Shown here: piece by piece, positions 35,166 through 43,022 of the stretch
Position numbering within the stretch: position 1 is the first letter of the stretch
Layout of the letters: every line of letters begins with the position of its first letter
Origin: CAG-217 sp963605415
Lineage (GTDB): Bacteria > Bacillota > Clostridia > Oscillospirales > Acutalibacteraceae
Assembly (NCBI GenBank): GCA_963605415.1
Contig: CAVCUL010000007.1
Span: 1 to 64,000, forward strand
Length of the DNA: 64,000 nucleotides
Direction: 5' to 3'
Notes under the pieces: generated by a model
The model's database searches: none
What the model was told of the DNA's origin: nothing
The model's input: only the letters and a program-made list of their open reading frames with translations
Program-made: the position numbers and the translations under genes

Positions 35166-35190
35166 CGGCGGGAGCAAGCCCCCGCTCTAC
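35166..35190 (-). repeat. GTAG-headed palindrome
   Basis: Minus-strand GTAGAG followed by a CGGGGGC/GCTCCCG hairpin, the same type as 3361-3384 and 4438-4462. The following 35191-35310 holds nothing recognisable apart from an AT-rich stretch. Confidence 0.7.
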
Positions 35191-35310
35191 GGCGTATGGC
35201 GGATCGTACTGCAACCGGTACTGCAACGCCGGGAGTTTTTTGTTTTCTTTCGTTTCTTGTATAAGCAGAAATTTGGCTTAATTAAGGCAAAAATGAAAAT
35301 ATAAAGAAAA

Positions 35311-35336
35311 AAGACGGCGTATATAAACGCCGTCTT
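35311..35336 (-). terminator. Terminator-like hairpin at the far end of the tRNA-derived array
   Basis: AAGACGGCGT/ACGCCGTCTT with a T-run on the minus strand side. It takes the place that the CAGACACC hairpin takes in the other array units, so it may be the original terminator of the tRNA locus. Confidence 0.7.
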
Positions 35337-35338
35337 GG

Positions 35339-36054
35339 TGGTTGCGGAGTAGGCCCGAGATTGCGCACTCGCTACGAAACAGTCCGCCGGACTGTTTCTC
35401 CCAAATTTGTTGCTCGCGGTGCTCACCAAATTTGGAGCCTCTGCGTCGTCACAAGTTTCATATCGCTCCAAACCACTTTTGTTTGTGCATGAAGTAAAAG
35501 TGATTTGTCGCTCATTCCACTGCTCCTCCTCTCCCCAAAAAGGCTTACGCCTTTCCGGGGGCCCGATGTAGGTTCGAGTCCAAATAATAAAAAAACAGAC
35601 ACCGTTTGGTGTCTGCTTTAGTGGTTGCGGAGGTAGGCCCGAGATTGCGCACTCGCTACGAAACAGTCCGCCGGACTGTTTCTCCCAAATTTGTTGCTCG
35701 CGGTGCTCACCAAATTTGGAGCCTCTGCGTCGTCACAAGTTTCATATCGCTCCAAACCACTTTTGTTTGTGCATGAAGTAAAAGTGATTTGTCGCTCATT
35801 CCACTGCTCCTCCTCTCCCCAAAAAGGCTTACGCCTTTCCGGGGGCCCGATGTAGGTTCGAGTCCAAATAATAAAAAAACAGACACCGTTTGGTGTCTGC
35901 TTTAGTGGTTGCGGAGGTAGGCCCGAGATTGCGCACTCGCTACGAAACAGTCCGCCGGACTGTTTCTCCCAAATGCTTGCGCATTTGGAGCCTCGTGTCG
36001 TAGGTTCGAGTCCGAAAAAAATAAAAAACAGACACCGTTTGGTGTCTGCTTTAG
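35339..36054 (-). repeat. Array of three repeat units carrying tRNA-fMet fragments
   Basis: Units lie at 35339-35621, 35622-35905 and 35906-36054. The first two are essentially identical over ~283 bp; the third is a 149-bp short form. Read on the minus strand each unit has an antisense T-arm (complement of GTAGGTTCGAGTCC: 35568-35581, 35852-35865, 35997-36013), a hairpin CCAAAT.../...ATTTGG, a hairpin AAACAGTCC/GGACTGTTT, the sense 3' tRNA end CCTACCTCCGCAACCA, and the CAGACACC terminator (in unit 1 replaced by another hairpin). The two long units also contain a GGCGTAAGCC palindrome and a stretch translating as ERYETCDDAEAPNL. The intact tRNA-fMet lies immediately upstream in transcription. 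Confidence 0.9.
36029..36048 (-). terminator. Terminator of tRNA-fMet
   Basis: CAGACACC/GGTGTCTG around GTTT, with a long T-run on the minus strand. It is repeated in the array units. Confidence 0.88.
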
Positions 36055-36130
36055 TGGTTGCGGAGGTAGGACTCGAACCTACGACCTCCGGGTTATGAGC
36101 CCGACGAGCTTCCAACTGCTCTACTCCGCG
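36055..36130 (-). tRNA. Initiator tRNA-fMet (anticodon CAT)
   Basis: Cloverleaf by eye: acceptor CGCGGAG with CTCCGCA, leaving the C1-A72 mismatch that marks the bacterial initiator. The anticodon stem TCGGG/CCCGG has the CAT anticodon (complement at 36095-36097). T-arm GTAGG-TTCGAGT-CCTAC and encoded CCA (complement at 36055-36057). 76 nt. Confidence 0.95.
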
Positions 36131-36162
36131 ATATGGTTGATGCACTTCCTTAGTGCTATATC

Positions 36163-36190
36163 ATTATAGCAGATATTTTCATTTTGTCAA
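36163..36190 (-). promoter_or_regulatory. Promoter of tRNA-fMet
   Basis: Consensus TTGACA (36185-36190), 16 bases and TATAAT (36163-36168) on the minus strand, about 30 bp from the tRNA. Confidence 0.85.
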
Positions 36191-36232
36191 CACCTAAATT
36201 TTGGCAAAGGGAAAATCCGGGACGATCGGGGC

Positions 36233-36312
36233 AATGAAAAAGCAGTGGGCCACTGAAAACCCACTGCTTTCCCACCATCTGATGATGATAACCTTAACCT
36301 GTGCGTTAGCAC
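36233..36312 (-). ncRNA. Candidate small RNA with its own promoter and terminator
   Basis: On the minus strand TTGCCT (36342-36347), 17 bases and TATGAT (36319-36324) precede an ~80-nt stretch. The stretch begins with a small GTGC/GCAC hairpin and ends with the strong hairpin AAAGCAGTGGG/CCCACTGCTTT (36239-36249 with 36260-36270) and a T-run. It lies between the terminator of the 36503 gene and the tRNA-fMet promoter, so it belongs to neither. No known RNA family was recognised. Confidence 0.35.
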
Positions 36313-36462
36313 GAAATTATCATACTACATTTTGCCGCAAAAGGCAAGCAAAATCAGGATATTTAACGAATTTAATTATGATGTATCATTACAGAGGGTA
36401 TAAATCAGCGCGCTGACCAAGCAGCATAAAAGCGCAGTTAAATAAAAAATGGGCAAATAAAA

Positions 36463-36488
36463 ACAACCCTGCCATGTAGCAGGGTTGT
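36463..36488 (-). terminator. Terminator of the 36503-37435 gene
   Basis: ACAACCCTGC/GCAGGGTTGT with a 6-base loop, then TTTTTATTT on the minus strand. Confidence 0.9.
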
Positions 36489-36502
36489 ATGGGATGGATC
36501 AC

Positions 36503-37435
36503 TTATTTTACGCGGCTGATCTGACCATTCTCAGACAGGTACTCGTCGCTGGCCGGGAAGTGGTTCTTGTAGGTGATGCTGACGGTAGCGCTCTTGTCGC
36601 GCAGAACGGTTACAGTGGCGTGGGTTACATTTACGGTAACTTCCATATCATAGTCGGCCTCAACGATCTTGCCGGTCTTGGTGTCGATCTTCACCACGCC
36701 GGTGCCGTCTTTGTAATAAACCTTACAGTTATCGGCAGTGGTGCCCTCAGACCAGGACAAAACGGTAATGCTGTCAACAACAGAGTCGATACCGCCCAGT
36801 ACATTGAAGAATTTACCCTGAGAGTCCTGCGCCTTGTGGCTCATCTCGGCCATCTTGGGCTGGATCTTCATAGTAATGGTGCCGTCGCCGTTATCCTCAA
36901 CGACTACAGCCAGAACATCGTCAGCGGTCAGAGAAGAGGTCACCAGGCTGTTCCCGTTCTCATCCACATCGTCCTTCTGTACCTTGCCGGCGCTGGGGGG
37001 CAGGGCAGTGGTGCCCTTGGTGAACAGGTTGCCCACGATACCGGGTACCATGCTGTTGATGGTTTTATTCTCATTGCCGTCGATAATCACGCTGTTGATG
37101 ATCAGGTCCTCGTCGCCGATAAAGGCGCTCCAGGTCTGCTTGCCGTCCGGGGTGTTAAACTCGGCGGTCTCAGCCTTGGTCTTGTTGTAGGCCTCTACAT
37201 AATACTTGACTGCGTCCTCGGCGGTGTCCATCTTAATGCCGCCGTAAGTGCCAGCCTGAAATTCGCCGATTACGGACTTGTCGGTATCTGCAGTGGCATC
37301 AGCCGTGGTGGGTGCCACCTTTGCGGCAGAAAATACAACCTTAACGGCAAAGACAACCAGAACTGCAACCAGCGCAATCAGCAGAATACGGATGACTACA
37401 TCCAGCTTGGATTTGCGTTTCACATTATAGCTCAT
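36503..37435 (-). CDS. Membrane-anchored extracytoplasmic protein, unknown function
   Basis: 310 residues. A basic N-terminus and one transmembrane helix (about 13-35) precede an Ala/Thr/Asp-rich linker. The external beta-rich domain has no recognised motif; it includes segments such as DAVKYYVEAYNKTKAE, VEDNGDGTITMKI and DGTGVVKIDTKTGKIV. No lipobox Cys. AAAGGGG precedes the ATG. The tail VTHATVTVLRDKSATVSITYKNHF looks like a repeated strand pattern. Divergent from the GDPD gene with a well-formed promoter on each strand, which suggests a shared cell-envelope context. Confidence 0.7.
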   Translation of the reverse strand: MSYNVKRKSKLDVVIRILLIALVAVLVVFAVKVVFSAAKVAPTTADATADTDKSVIGEFQAGTYGGIKMDTAEDAVKYYVEAYNKTKAETAEFNTPDGKQTWSAFIGDEDLIINSVIIDGNENKTINSMVPGIVGNLFTKGTTALPPSAGKVQKDDVDENGNSLVTSSLTADDVLAVVVEDNGDGTITMKIQPKMAEMSHKAQDSQGKFFNVLGGIDSVVDSITVLSWSEGTTADNCKVYYKDGTGVVKIDTKTGKIVEADYDMEVTVNVTHATVTVLRDKSATVSITYKNHFPASDEYLSENGQISRVK

Positions 37436-37456
37436 AATAAATCCCCTTTCTACAGT

Positions 37457-37485
37457 ATAATAACCGATAGGGACATATTTTTCAA
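37457..37485 (-). promoter_or_regulatory. Promoter of the 36503-37435 gene
   Basis: TTGAAA (37480-37485), 17 bases, TATTAT (37457-37462) on the minus strand, about 22 bp before the start codon. Confidence 0.65.
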
Positions 37486-37533
37486 CTGCTTTTTTCAATT
37501 CCGTGCAAAAAAAATGAAAAAGTGGGATTTCAG

Positions 37534-37562
37534 TTGACATTTTATTTGAAATTCGGTACGAT
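37534..37562 (+). promoter_or_regulatory. Promoter of the GDPD gene
   Basis: Consensus TTGACA (37534-37539), 17 bases, TACGAT (37557-37562). Confidence 0.65.
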
Positions 37563-37630
37563 TAGCATTGGCAGGATATACCAAAATCATTCAAAATCAG
37601 TCAGTGTGTCTTGCAGAGGGGGATTTTATT

Positions 37631-38668
37631 ATGACAAAAGCAAAACAAATCGAAAACGAGAAAAGTAAAAAACGCCGCCACCGCGCCGGTCCAATTGTGC
37701 TGTCTGTATTGGGAGTACTGATTTTGGCGATTGTGATTACGGATGTGGTGGTGTGTTACCATCGGTCGGATCCCAGCCAAATTCAGCAGTACGAAACCCA
37801 AAACCCGTACATTCTGGAGCAGACGGACATTTCCGGCCACCGCAGCGGCGGCGGGATCGAGCCGGAGGAGACCCTGCGGGCCTTTAAGAATTGTGCGGAG
37901 AGCGAAAACTTCTCCATTGATGTGTTTGAGTTTGACCTGCATATTACCAAGGATGATGTGCTGGTGCTGCTCCATGACGATACGGTGGACCGCACCTCAG
38001 ACAGTCAGCAGGTGTTTGGCGAGGAGGATGTGCGCCCGGAGAACAAGACATACGACGAACTGCGCCAGCTGAATATGGGCGCTCAGTTTGAGACGGAAAG
38101 CGGCGAAAAGCCTTATGCAAACCTGCATGGGGACCAGGTGCCGGATGACCTGCGGATTTTGCGGGTGGAGGATGCGCTGGACTACCTGATTGCACAGGGC
38201 AAAGGCCAGTATAAGTACATTATCGAAATCAAAAACGGGGACGAACTGGGCACCCACGGGGTGGATTTGCTCTATAACATTATAAAAGAGCGGGGGATCA
38301 TTGATCAGGTGATTTTCGGCACCTTCCACAAGGAAGTGAGTGCTTATGTAGACGCCACCTACAAGGACATGACCCGTAGTACCTCCATCGCCGAGGTAGC
38401 GGAATTCTGGGCTGCCGCCCTGCGCAACGATCCGGATTACACACCGCCTTGTAAGGTGCTGCAAATTCCCTATTGCGTGCCGTACAAGAACCTGGGCTTT
38501 AACCTGGGCACCGCCACGGTGATCAATTATGCCCACGCCCACGATATGGCAGTGCAGTATTGGACCGTGAACGACCCGGAGGATATGGCCTACCTGGTGA
38601 GCCTTGGCGCCGATTGCATTATGTCCGATTATCCGGATAAGCTGTACAATACCATAAAGGATATGTAG
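37631..38668 (+). CDS. Membrane-anchored glycerophosphodiester phosphodiesterase
   Basis: 345 residues. One N-terminal transmembrane helix (about 23-43), then a GDPD TIM-barrel domain. The family motif HRG...PENT appears as HRSGGGIEPEET, followed by the metal/catalytic set EFDLHITKDDVLVLLHD with its second His and the Lys in IIEIKNG. It hydrolyses glycerophosphodiesters from lipids or teichoic-acid-like polymers to glycerol-3-phosphate plus alcohol. The product could feed the glp operon at 60 kb. AGAGGGGG precedes the ATG; an upstream in-frame ATG overlaps the promoter. Confidence 0.9.
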   Translation: MTKAKQIENEKSKKRRHRAGPIVLSVLGVLILAIVITDVVVCYHRSDPSQIQQYETQNPYILEQTDISGHRSGGGIEPEETLRAFKNCAESENFSIDVFEFDLHITKDDVLVLLHDDTVDRTSDSQQVFGEEDVRPENKTYDELRQLNMGAQFETESGEKPYANLHGDQVPDDLRILRVEDALDYLIAQGKGQYKYIIEIKNGDELGTHGVDLLYNIIKERGIIDQVIFGTFHKEVSAYVDATYKDMTRSTSIAEVAEFWAAALRNDPDYTPPCKVLQIPYCVPYKNLGFNLGTATVINYAHAHDMAVQYWTVNDPEDMAYLVSLGADCIMSDYPDKLYNTIKDM

Positions 38669-38692
38669 TGTATATCCACCGGAATTGCAAGC

Positions 38693-38721
38693 AAAAAGGA
38701 ACGGCATTGCCGTTCCTTTTT
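38693..38721. terminator. Bidirectional terminator between GDPD and ABC transporter genes
   Basis: AAAAAGGAACGGC/GCCGTTCCTTTTT, near-perfect, with A-run and T-run on the two sides. It serves convergent genes. Confidence 0.9.
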
Positions 38722-38737
38722 GCTATACAGATTTGAT

Positions 38738-39460
38738 TTACAGCACCTTATCCAGGAAGGTGGTCAGACGCTCGGTTTTTGGGTGCTCAAAGATGTCTTC
38801 CGGGGTACCTTTTTCCAGCACCAGACCGTCATCCATAAACAGGATGCGGCTGGCGACCTCCCTGGCAAAGCCCATTTCATGGGTAACGGCCACCATAGTC
38901 ATGCCGTCATTGGCCAGTTCTTTCATCAAATCCAGCACCTCGCCCACCATTTCCGGGTCCAGGGCGGAGGTGGGTTCGTCAAAAAGCATCACCTTGGGAT
39001 TCATGGCCAGGGAGCGCACAATGGCGATCCGCTGCTTTTGACCGCCGGAAAGCATGGCGGGATAGGCGTCTGCCTTGTCTCGCAGGCCGATTCGGTCCAG
39101 CAGGCGCAGGGCGTTCTCGTTAGCCTCTTCCTTACTCATCAGCTTTAGCTGAATGGGCGCTAAGGTGATATTGCCCAGCACCGTCTTGTTATTAAACAGG
39201 TTGAAATGTTGGAAGACCATGCCCATTTGGCGACGCACGGCATTAATATCTGTCTTTTTGTCGGTAATGCACTGGCCGTCAAACCAGATTTCGCCGGTGT
39301 CCGGCGTCTCCAGCAGGTCAAGACAGCGCAAAAAGGTGCTCTTACCGGAGCCGGAGGGACCGATGACAACGATTTTTTCGCCTTTTTCAATATTTTCATT
39401 TAATCCCTTGAGAACCTCCAGCTTTCCGAAGTTCTTGTACAGATTAGATACCTTTATCAC
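38738..39460 (-). CDS. Amino-acid ABC transporter ATP-binding protein
   Basis: 240 residues of the GlnQ/HisP type. Walker A GPSGSGKST, Q-loop VFQHFNLF, signature LSGGQKQR, Walker B VMLFDEPTSALD and switch His in VTHEMGF. It energises the permease next door. The start is GTG at 39460, with AGGAGCC upstream, and it overlaps the permease 3' end by 17 bp, so the two are coupled. Confidence 0.96.
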   Translation of the reverse strand: MIKVSNLYKNFGKLEVLKGLNENIEKGEKIVVIGPSGSGKSTFLRCLDLLETPDTGEIWFDGQCITDKKTDINAVRRQMGMVFQHFNLFNNKTVLGNITLAPIQLKLMSKEEANENALRLLDRIGLRDKADAYPAMLSGGQKQRIAIVRSLAMNPKVMLFDEPTSALDPEMVGEVLDLMKELANDGMTMVAVTHEMGFAREVASRILFMDDGLVLEKGTPEDIFEHPKTERLTTFLDKVL

Positions 39461-40154
39461 TTTTTCTCAGGCTCCTTTCCATCAATTTGATGCCCAGGGT
39501 GATGACCAGCACCAAAACGATATAAATCAGTGCCATCACCAGATAAGGGATCATAAACTCGTAGCTGTTGGAGCCGATGCGGTTAAATGCAACATACAGA
39601 TCCGTAGCGCCTACGAAGCTGACCACAGAGGTTTCCTTGATCAGCGAGATAAACTCGTTGCCCAGGGTGGGCAGAATGTTCTTGACCGCCTGAGGAATGA
39701 CGATTTTGCTCATGGTGGTCACATAGCTCAGGCCAATGGCTCGGCCGCCCTCCATCTGGCCCTTGTCCACAGACAGAATACCGGCGCGCATGATTTCAGA
39801 AATGTAGGCGGCGGAGTTCATGCCGAACACCACCACGGCTACGGTTACGGAATTCATGTGCAAATTCAGCAGCGGCATCAGTACATAATAGAAGACCAGC
39901 AGCTGTACCACAATGGGGGTGCCCCGGAACAGGCCCACATACAGCCCGGACAGGCCGTTAAAGAACCTGGCTACCGGGTGATTGCGGGGGATGACCCGTG
40001 TGGTGGCAATGACGGTGCCCAGTACAATGCCGATGAGAAGACCCAAAAGGGCAATTTCCGCTGTATTGCGCAGACCCAGCAGCACGGTTTTATAGCCGTC
40101 ATGATGAATGAAATAGTCAAGGAAAACCTGGACCTTGTTTTGAAAGTTATCCAT
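39444..40154 (-). CDS. Amino-acid ABC transporter permease
   Basis: 236 residues, five to six membrane segments, of the HisM/GlnP family. The EAA-type coupling loop around GGRAIGLSYVTTMSKIVIPQAVKNILP contacts the ATPase. LRNTAEIALLGLLIG and the C-terminal FNRIGSNSYEF region are typical. The start MDNFQNK is preferred over an ATG eight codons upstream on the basis of AAGGA spacing. It lies 98 bp after the binding-protein stop, with a hairpin between. Confidence 0.92.
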   Translation of the reverse strand: MDNFQNKVQVFLDYFIHHDGYKTVLLGLRNTAEIALLGLLIGIVLGTVIATTRVIPRNHPVARFFNGLSGLYVGLFRGTPIVVQLLVFYYVLMPLLNLHMNSVTVAVVVFGMNSAAYISEIMRAGILSVDKGQMEGGRAIGLSYVTTMSKIVIPQAVKNILPTLGNEFISLIKETSVVSFVGATDLYVAFNRIGSNSYEFMIPYLVMALIYIVLVLVITLGIKLMERSLRKSDKGI

Positions 40155-40202
40155 AAATGCTTGCGTCCTTGCCGCCAAGGCGGCCTTTTGTCAAAAATGC
40201 CC

Positions 40203-40220
40203 CACCCCCGTGCGGGGGTG
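40203..40220 (-). terminator. Hairpin between binding-protein and permease genes
   Basis: CACCCCCG/CGGGGGTG with a 2-base loop, then GGGCATTTTTG on the minus strand. Probably lowers expression of permease and ATPase relative to the binding protein, as is common in such operons. Confidence 0.55.
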
Positions 40221-40252
40221 AGGTTCGTATGGTTTTGATGGTTTAGACCGGA

Positions 40253-41140
40253 TTACGCCACATTGTTAATGGCGGTGGTAATGGCAGATGCCGGCGCAGC
40301 GTCCACAATTACATAGGTCAGGTTGCCGTTAATCAGATCCTGCACAGCCAAAGAGGCGTTGTCATAGCCTACAAACTGTGCCTTCAAGCCGGCAAAGCCC
40401 ATATCCTCGCTGCCCTGTACATAGGACTGACCGGTGGTGCCGTTCTGTCCGCCGATTTTTGCGGTCTCGTCCAGTGTGTTGAGGATCTTTTCCACATCCT
40501 CCTTGGTTTTGCAGGCGTCAAAGGTGGTGTCGTCGCCCTTGACAACAACTTTCTGGGAGGCAGAATAGTAGGAGTCGGTAAAGTCTACCTGCTTGGCACG
40601 GGTCTCGTTGACAGTCAAACCGGCCATGGCGATGTCGCACTTCTGCTGCTGCACGGAGGTGACAACGGCCTCAAACTTCATGTCCTTGATCACCAGCTCT
40701 TTGCCCAGGCTGTCGGCCAGTGCTTTTGCAATCTCCATGTCGATACCGTAGAAGGTGTCGCCCTTTTTGTACTCAAAAGGCTCAAATTCAGCGTTGGTGG
40801 CCACCACCAGCTGATCCTTGGAGCTGTCCTCGGTGGCGGTAGTTACGCCTACCGGCTCGCCGTCGCCGAAGTAGTGGTTGCAAATTTCGTCCAGCTTACC
40901 GTTCTCTTTGATCTCCTTGATGAAGGCGTTGGTCTTTTCTTTCAGCTCCGGCTGCTTTTTGTCTACGCCAAAGGCATATTCCTCGTCAGACAGAGCAATG
41001 TCTACCACCTTTACCTTTTGGGTTTTGGCAGCCTCTGTGGTGTCCTTACTGTCTTTGCTGCCGGAGGAGCAGGCGGCGAATGCGGCGCCTACAAATAAAA
41101 CGGCCAGTACCAGTGCGATGATTTTGTTCAGCTTTTTCAT
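40253..41140 (-). CDS. Amino-acid ABC transporter substrate-binding lipoprotein, apparently circularly permuted
   Basis: 295 residues. A lipoprotein signal ends at Cys24 (AFAAC). The normal family start LVVATNAEFEPFEY appears only at residue 111 and runs through GIDMEIAKAL, DIAMAGLTVNETRAKQVDFT (about 169-188) and the lobe-2 segment to VIVDAAPASAITTAINNVA at the C-terminus. The stretch that normally ends such proteins (YGIAV.K....L...IN..I.EI..NG..D.I...YFG) is instead at 55-92 as YAFGVDKKQPELKEKT through DEICNHYFGDG, directly after the lipobox linker. All lobes are present but in rotated order. Ligand is a polar amino acid by family. Operon with permease and ATPase. Confidence 0.9.
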   Translation of the reverse strand: MKKLNKIIALVLAVLFVGAAFAACSSGSKDSKDTTEAAKTQKVKVVDIALSDEEYAFGVDKKQPELKEKTNAFIKEIKENGKLDEICNHYFGDGEPVGVTTATEDSSKDQLVVATNAEFEPFEYKKGDTFYGIDMEIAKALADSLGKELVIKDMKFEAVVTSVQQQKCDIAMAGLTVNETRAKQVDFTDSYYSASQKVVVKGDDTTFDACKTKEDVEKILNTLDETAKIGGQNGTTGQSYVQGSEDMGFAGLKAQFVGYDNASLAVQDLINGNLTYVIVDAAPASAITTAINNVA

Positions 41141-41258
41141 TGTTTGTACCTGAATTCCTTTCTTTAAAGTACCGCAGGAATTTCGCTCCTTATGCGGCTG
41201 ATTTAAGTTTACTCTATCATATTACTGCAAAAAATGCAATAGATTTCCATACGCCGTA

Positions 41259-41272
41259 TGCATAAATATACA
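41259..41272. promoter_or_regulatory. ARG-box-like palindrome
   Basis: TGCATAAATATACA is a near-perfect TGYATA-WW-TATRCA palindrome of the kind bound by ArgR/AhrC. It is about 120 bp upstream of the binding-protein start. An adjacent CATACGCCGTATG palindrome lies at 41248-41260. Confidence 0.3.
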
Positions 41273-41358
41273 ACTCGTGCATACTCGGCGCGCAGACCCA
41301 CAAAAAGGGGCACAAAACGATACGCTTTTTTGTGCAATGTAGTATAAATCCGCGGCCG

Positions 41359-41387
41359 TTGACGAACGATTGACCGGGCGGTATAAT
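41359..41387 (+). promoter_or_regulatory. Promoter of the fucose/arabinose isomerase family gene
   Basis: TTGACG (41359-41364), 17 bases, perfect TATAAT (41382-41387), 50 bp before the ATG. Confidence 0.8.
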
Positions 41388-41437
41388 AGGTATAAATTAT
41401 GCCCTGCAAGCGGGCAGGATAAGAGAGGTACAATGTA

Positions 41438-42907
41438 ATGATGACAAATATTCCTGAGCTGAAGCTGGGGCTGGTGAGTGTGTCCCGGGACTGTTTCCCC
41501 ATGGCGTTGTCTGTTGGACGACGGGACGCCCTGGCGGCAGCCTACGCCAAGTACGGTGTGCTGCACAACTGCCCGGTGTGCATTGAGAGCGAGACGGATG
41601 TGGCGCCGGCTTTAGCGGACTTAAAGGCCGCCGGCGTCAATGCCCTGGTGATCTTCTTGGGCAACTTTGGGCCGGAGACGGCAGAGACCACCCTGGCCAA
41701 GCAGTTTGACGGCCCGGTGATGTTCTGCGCAGCGGCCGAGGAGAGCGGCGACAGTTTGTTGGACGGCCGCGGCGACGCCTACTGCGGGATGCTCAATGCG
41801 TCCTACAATCTGAATTTGCGGGGCGTGCAGGCGTATATTCCCGAGTACCCGGTAGGTACGGCAGCGGACTGCGCTGCTATGATTCGGGACTTTGTGCCGG
41901 TGGCCACGACACTGTTGGCGCTGTCCGGTTTAAAGATCATCTCCTTTGGACCCCGTCCCCAGGACTTTTTGGCCTGCAACGCGCCGATCGCACCGCTGCA
42001 CCGGCTGGGTGTTGAGATCGAGGAGAACAGCGAGCTGGATCTGTACGCCGCGTTCCACGCCCACGCCGGGGACGCCCGTATTCCCGATGTGGTGGCAGAG
42101 ATGGAGGAAGAGCTGGGCGAGGGCAATAAAAAGCCGGAGATTCTGGCGAAATTGGCGCAGTATGAGTTGACTCTGCTGGACTGGGTGGAGACTCACAGGG
42201 GCGCCCGCAAGTATGTGGCCATTGCCGGCAAATGCTGGCCTGCATTCCAAACAGAATTCCAGTTTGTGCCCTGTTATGTGAACAGCCGTCTGACCGCCAG
42301 GGGCATTCCCGTGTCCTGCGAGGTGGATATATACGGCGTATTGTCCGAGTTTATCGGTACCTGCGTCAGCCGGGACGCGGTGACCCTGCTGGATATTAAC
42401 AACAGCGTGCCTGCCGATCTGTATCAGGAGAAAATCAAGAGCGCGTATCCGTATAGCCTGACAGATACTTTTATGGGCTTTCATTGCGGCAACACCCCGG
42501 CCTGTAAGCTGTCCTCCTGCGAGATGAAGTACCAGAAGATCATGGCCCGCACTCTGCCGGTAGAGTACACCAACGGCACTCTGGAAGGGGATATTGCTCC
42601 CGGCCCCATTACTTTCTTCCGGCTCCAGTCCACGGCGGACTGCCAACTGCGGGGCTATGTGGCAGAGGGCGAGGTGCTGCCGGTGGCTACCCGCTCCTTT
42701 GGCGGTATCGGCGTGTTTGCCATTCCCCAAATGGGTCGGTTCTATCGCCATGTGCTCATTGAAAAGAACTTCCCCCACCACGGGGCAGTGGCTTTTGGCC
42801 ATTACGGCAAGGCAATCTTTTCTGTTTTGCGTTGCCTGGGGGTCACCGATGTGGGCTTTAATCAGCCCCAGGGTATGCTCTATCCTACGGAAAATCCTTT
42901 TGCATAA
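41438..42907 (+). CDS. L-fucose/L-arabinose isomerase family protein
   Basis: 489 residues. Family features: FLGNFGPETAETTLAK, AAAEESGD, GDAYCGMLNASYN, the metal/active-site Glu in EIEENSELDL, KCWPAFQTEF, CEVDIYG and FMGFHCGNTPACKL. Members of this ~490-residue branch interconvert an aldose and ketose sugar; whether this one prefers L-fucose, L-arabinose or another sugar cannot be read from sequence. The cytoplasmic GH29 fucosidase at 50.6 kb makes L-fucose a reasonable guess. No fuculokinase or aldolase is in the window. Alternative ATGs are adjacent at 41438 and 41441. Confidence 0.85.
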   Translation: MMTNIPELKLGLVSVSRDCFPMALSVGRRDALAAAYAKYGVLHNCPVCIESETDVAPALADLKAAGVNALVIFLGNFGPETAETTLAKQFDGPVMFCAAAEESGDSLLDGRGDAYCGMLNASYNLNLRGVQAYIPEYPVGTAADCAAMIRDFVPVATTLLALSGLKIISFGPRPQDFLACNAPIAPLHRLGVEIEENSELDLYAAFHAHAGDARIPDVVAEMEEELGEGNKKPEILAKLAQYELTLLDWVETHRGARKYVAIAGKCWPAFQTEFQFVPCYVNSRLTARGIPVSCEVDIYGVLSEFIGTCVSRDAVTLLDINNSVPADLYQEKIKSAYPYSLTDTFMGFHCGNTPACKLSSCEMKYQKIMARTLPVEYTNGTLEGDIAPGPITFFRLQSTADCQLRGYVAEGEVLPVATRSFGGIGVFAIPQMGRFYRHVLIEKNFPHHGAVAFGHYGKAIFSVLRCLGVTDVGFNQPQGMLYPTENPFA

Positions 42908-42923
42908 ACCCGATCACCCATTG

Positions 42924-42949
42924 CCCGGCTCTGCGGAACCGGGTTTTTT
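42924..42949 (+). terminator. Terminator after the isomerase gene
   Basis: CCCGG/CCGGG stem with a 10-base loop, followed by six T. Confidence 0.65.
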
Positions 42950-42990
42950 GCGCCTTTTTTGGGACCAAATGTGGATTTTTGCCTCCGGGG

Positions 42991-43018
42991 TTGACAAATG
43001 TGAAATTTGAGCTATAAT
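42991..43018 (+). promoter_or_regulatory. Promoter of htpG
   Basis: Perfect TTGACA (42991-42996), 16 bases, perfect TATAAT (43013-43018). The CIRCE operator starts five bases after the -10, so HrcA binding would block the start. Confidence 0.9.
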
Positions 43019-43022
43019 AAAA

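Noticed and set aside
35339..36054. Considered as a CRISPR array
   Set aside because: Units are 149-284 bp with no short repeat/unique spacer alternation and contain tRNA sequence; no cas gene is nearby.
35187..36145. Open frames on the minus strand translating as ERYETCDDAEAPNL and similar
   Set aside because: They run through the repeat units and tRNA fragments, start within repeat DNA and encode the same peptide in each copy. They are best explained as translation of repeats, not genes.
36201..36416. Small plus-strand frame between tRNA-fMet and the 36503 gene
   Set aside because: It overlaps terminator and promoter signals on the other strand and encodes no recognisable protein.
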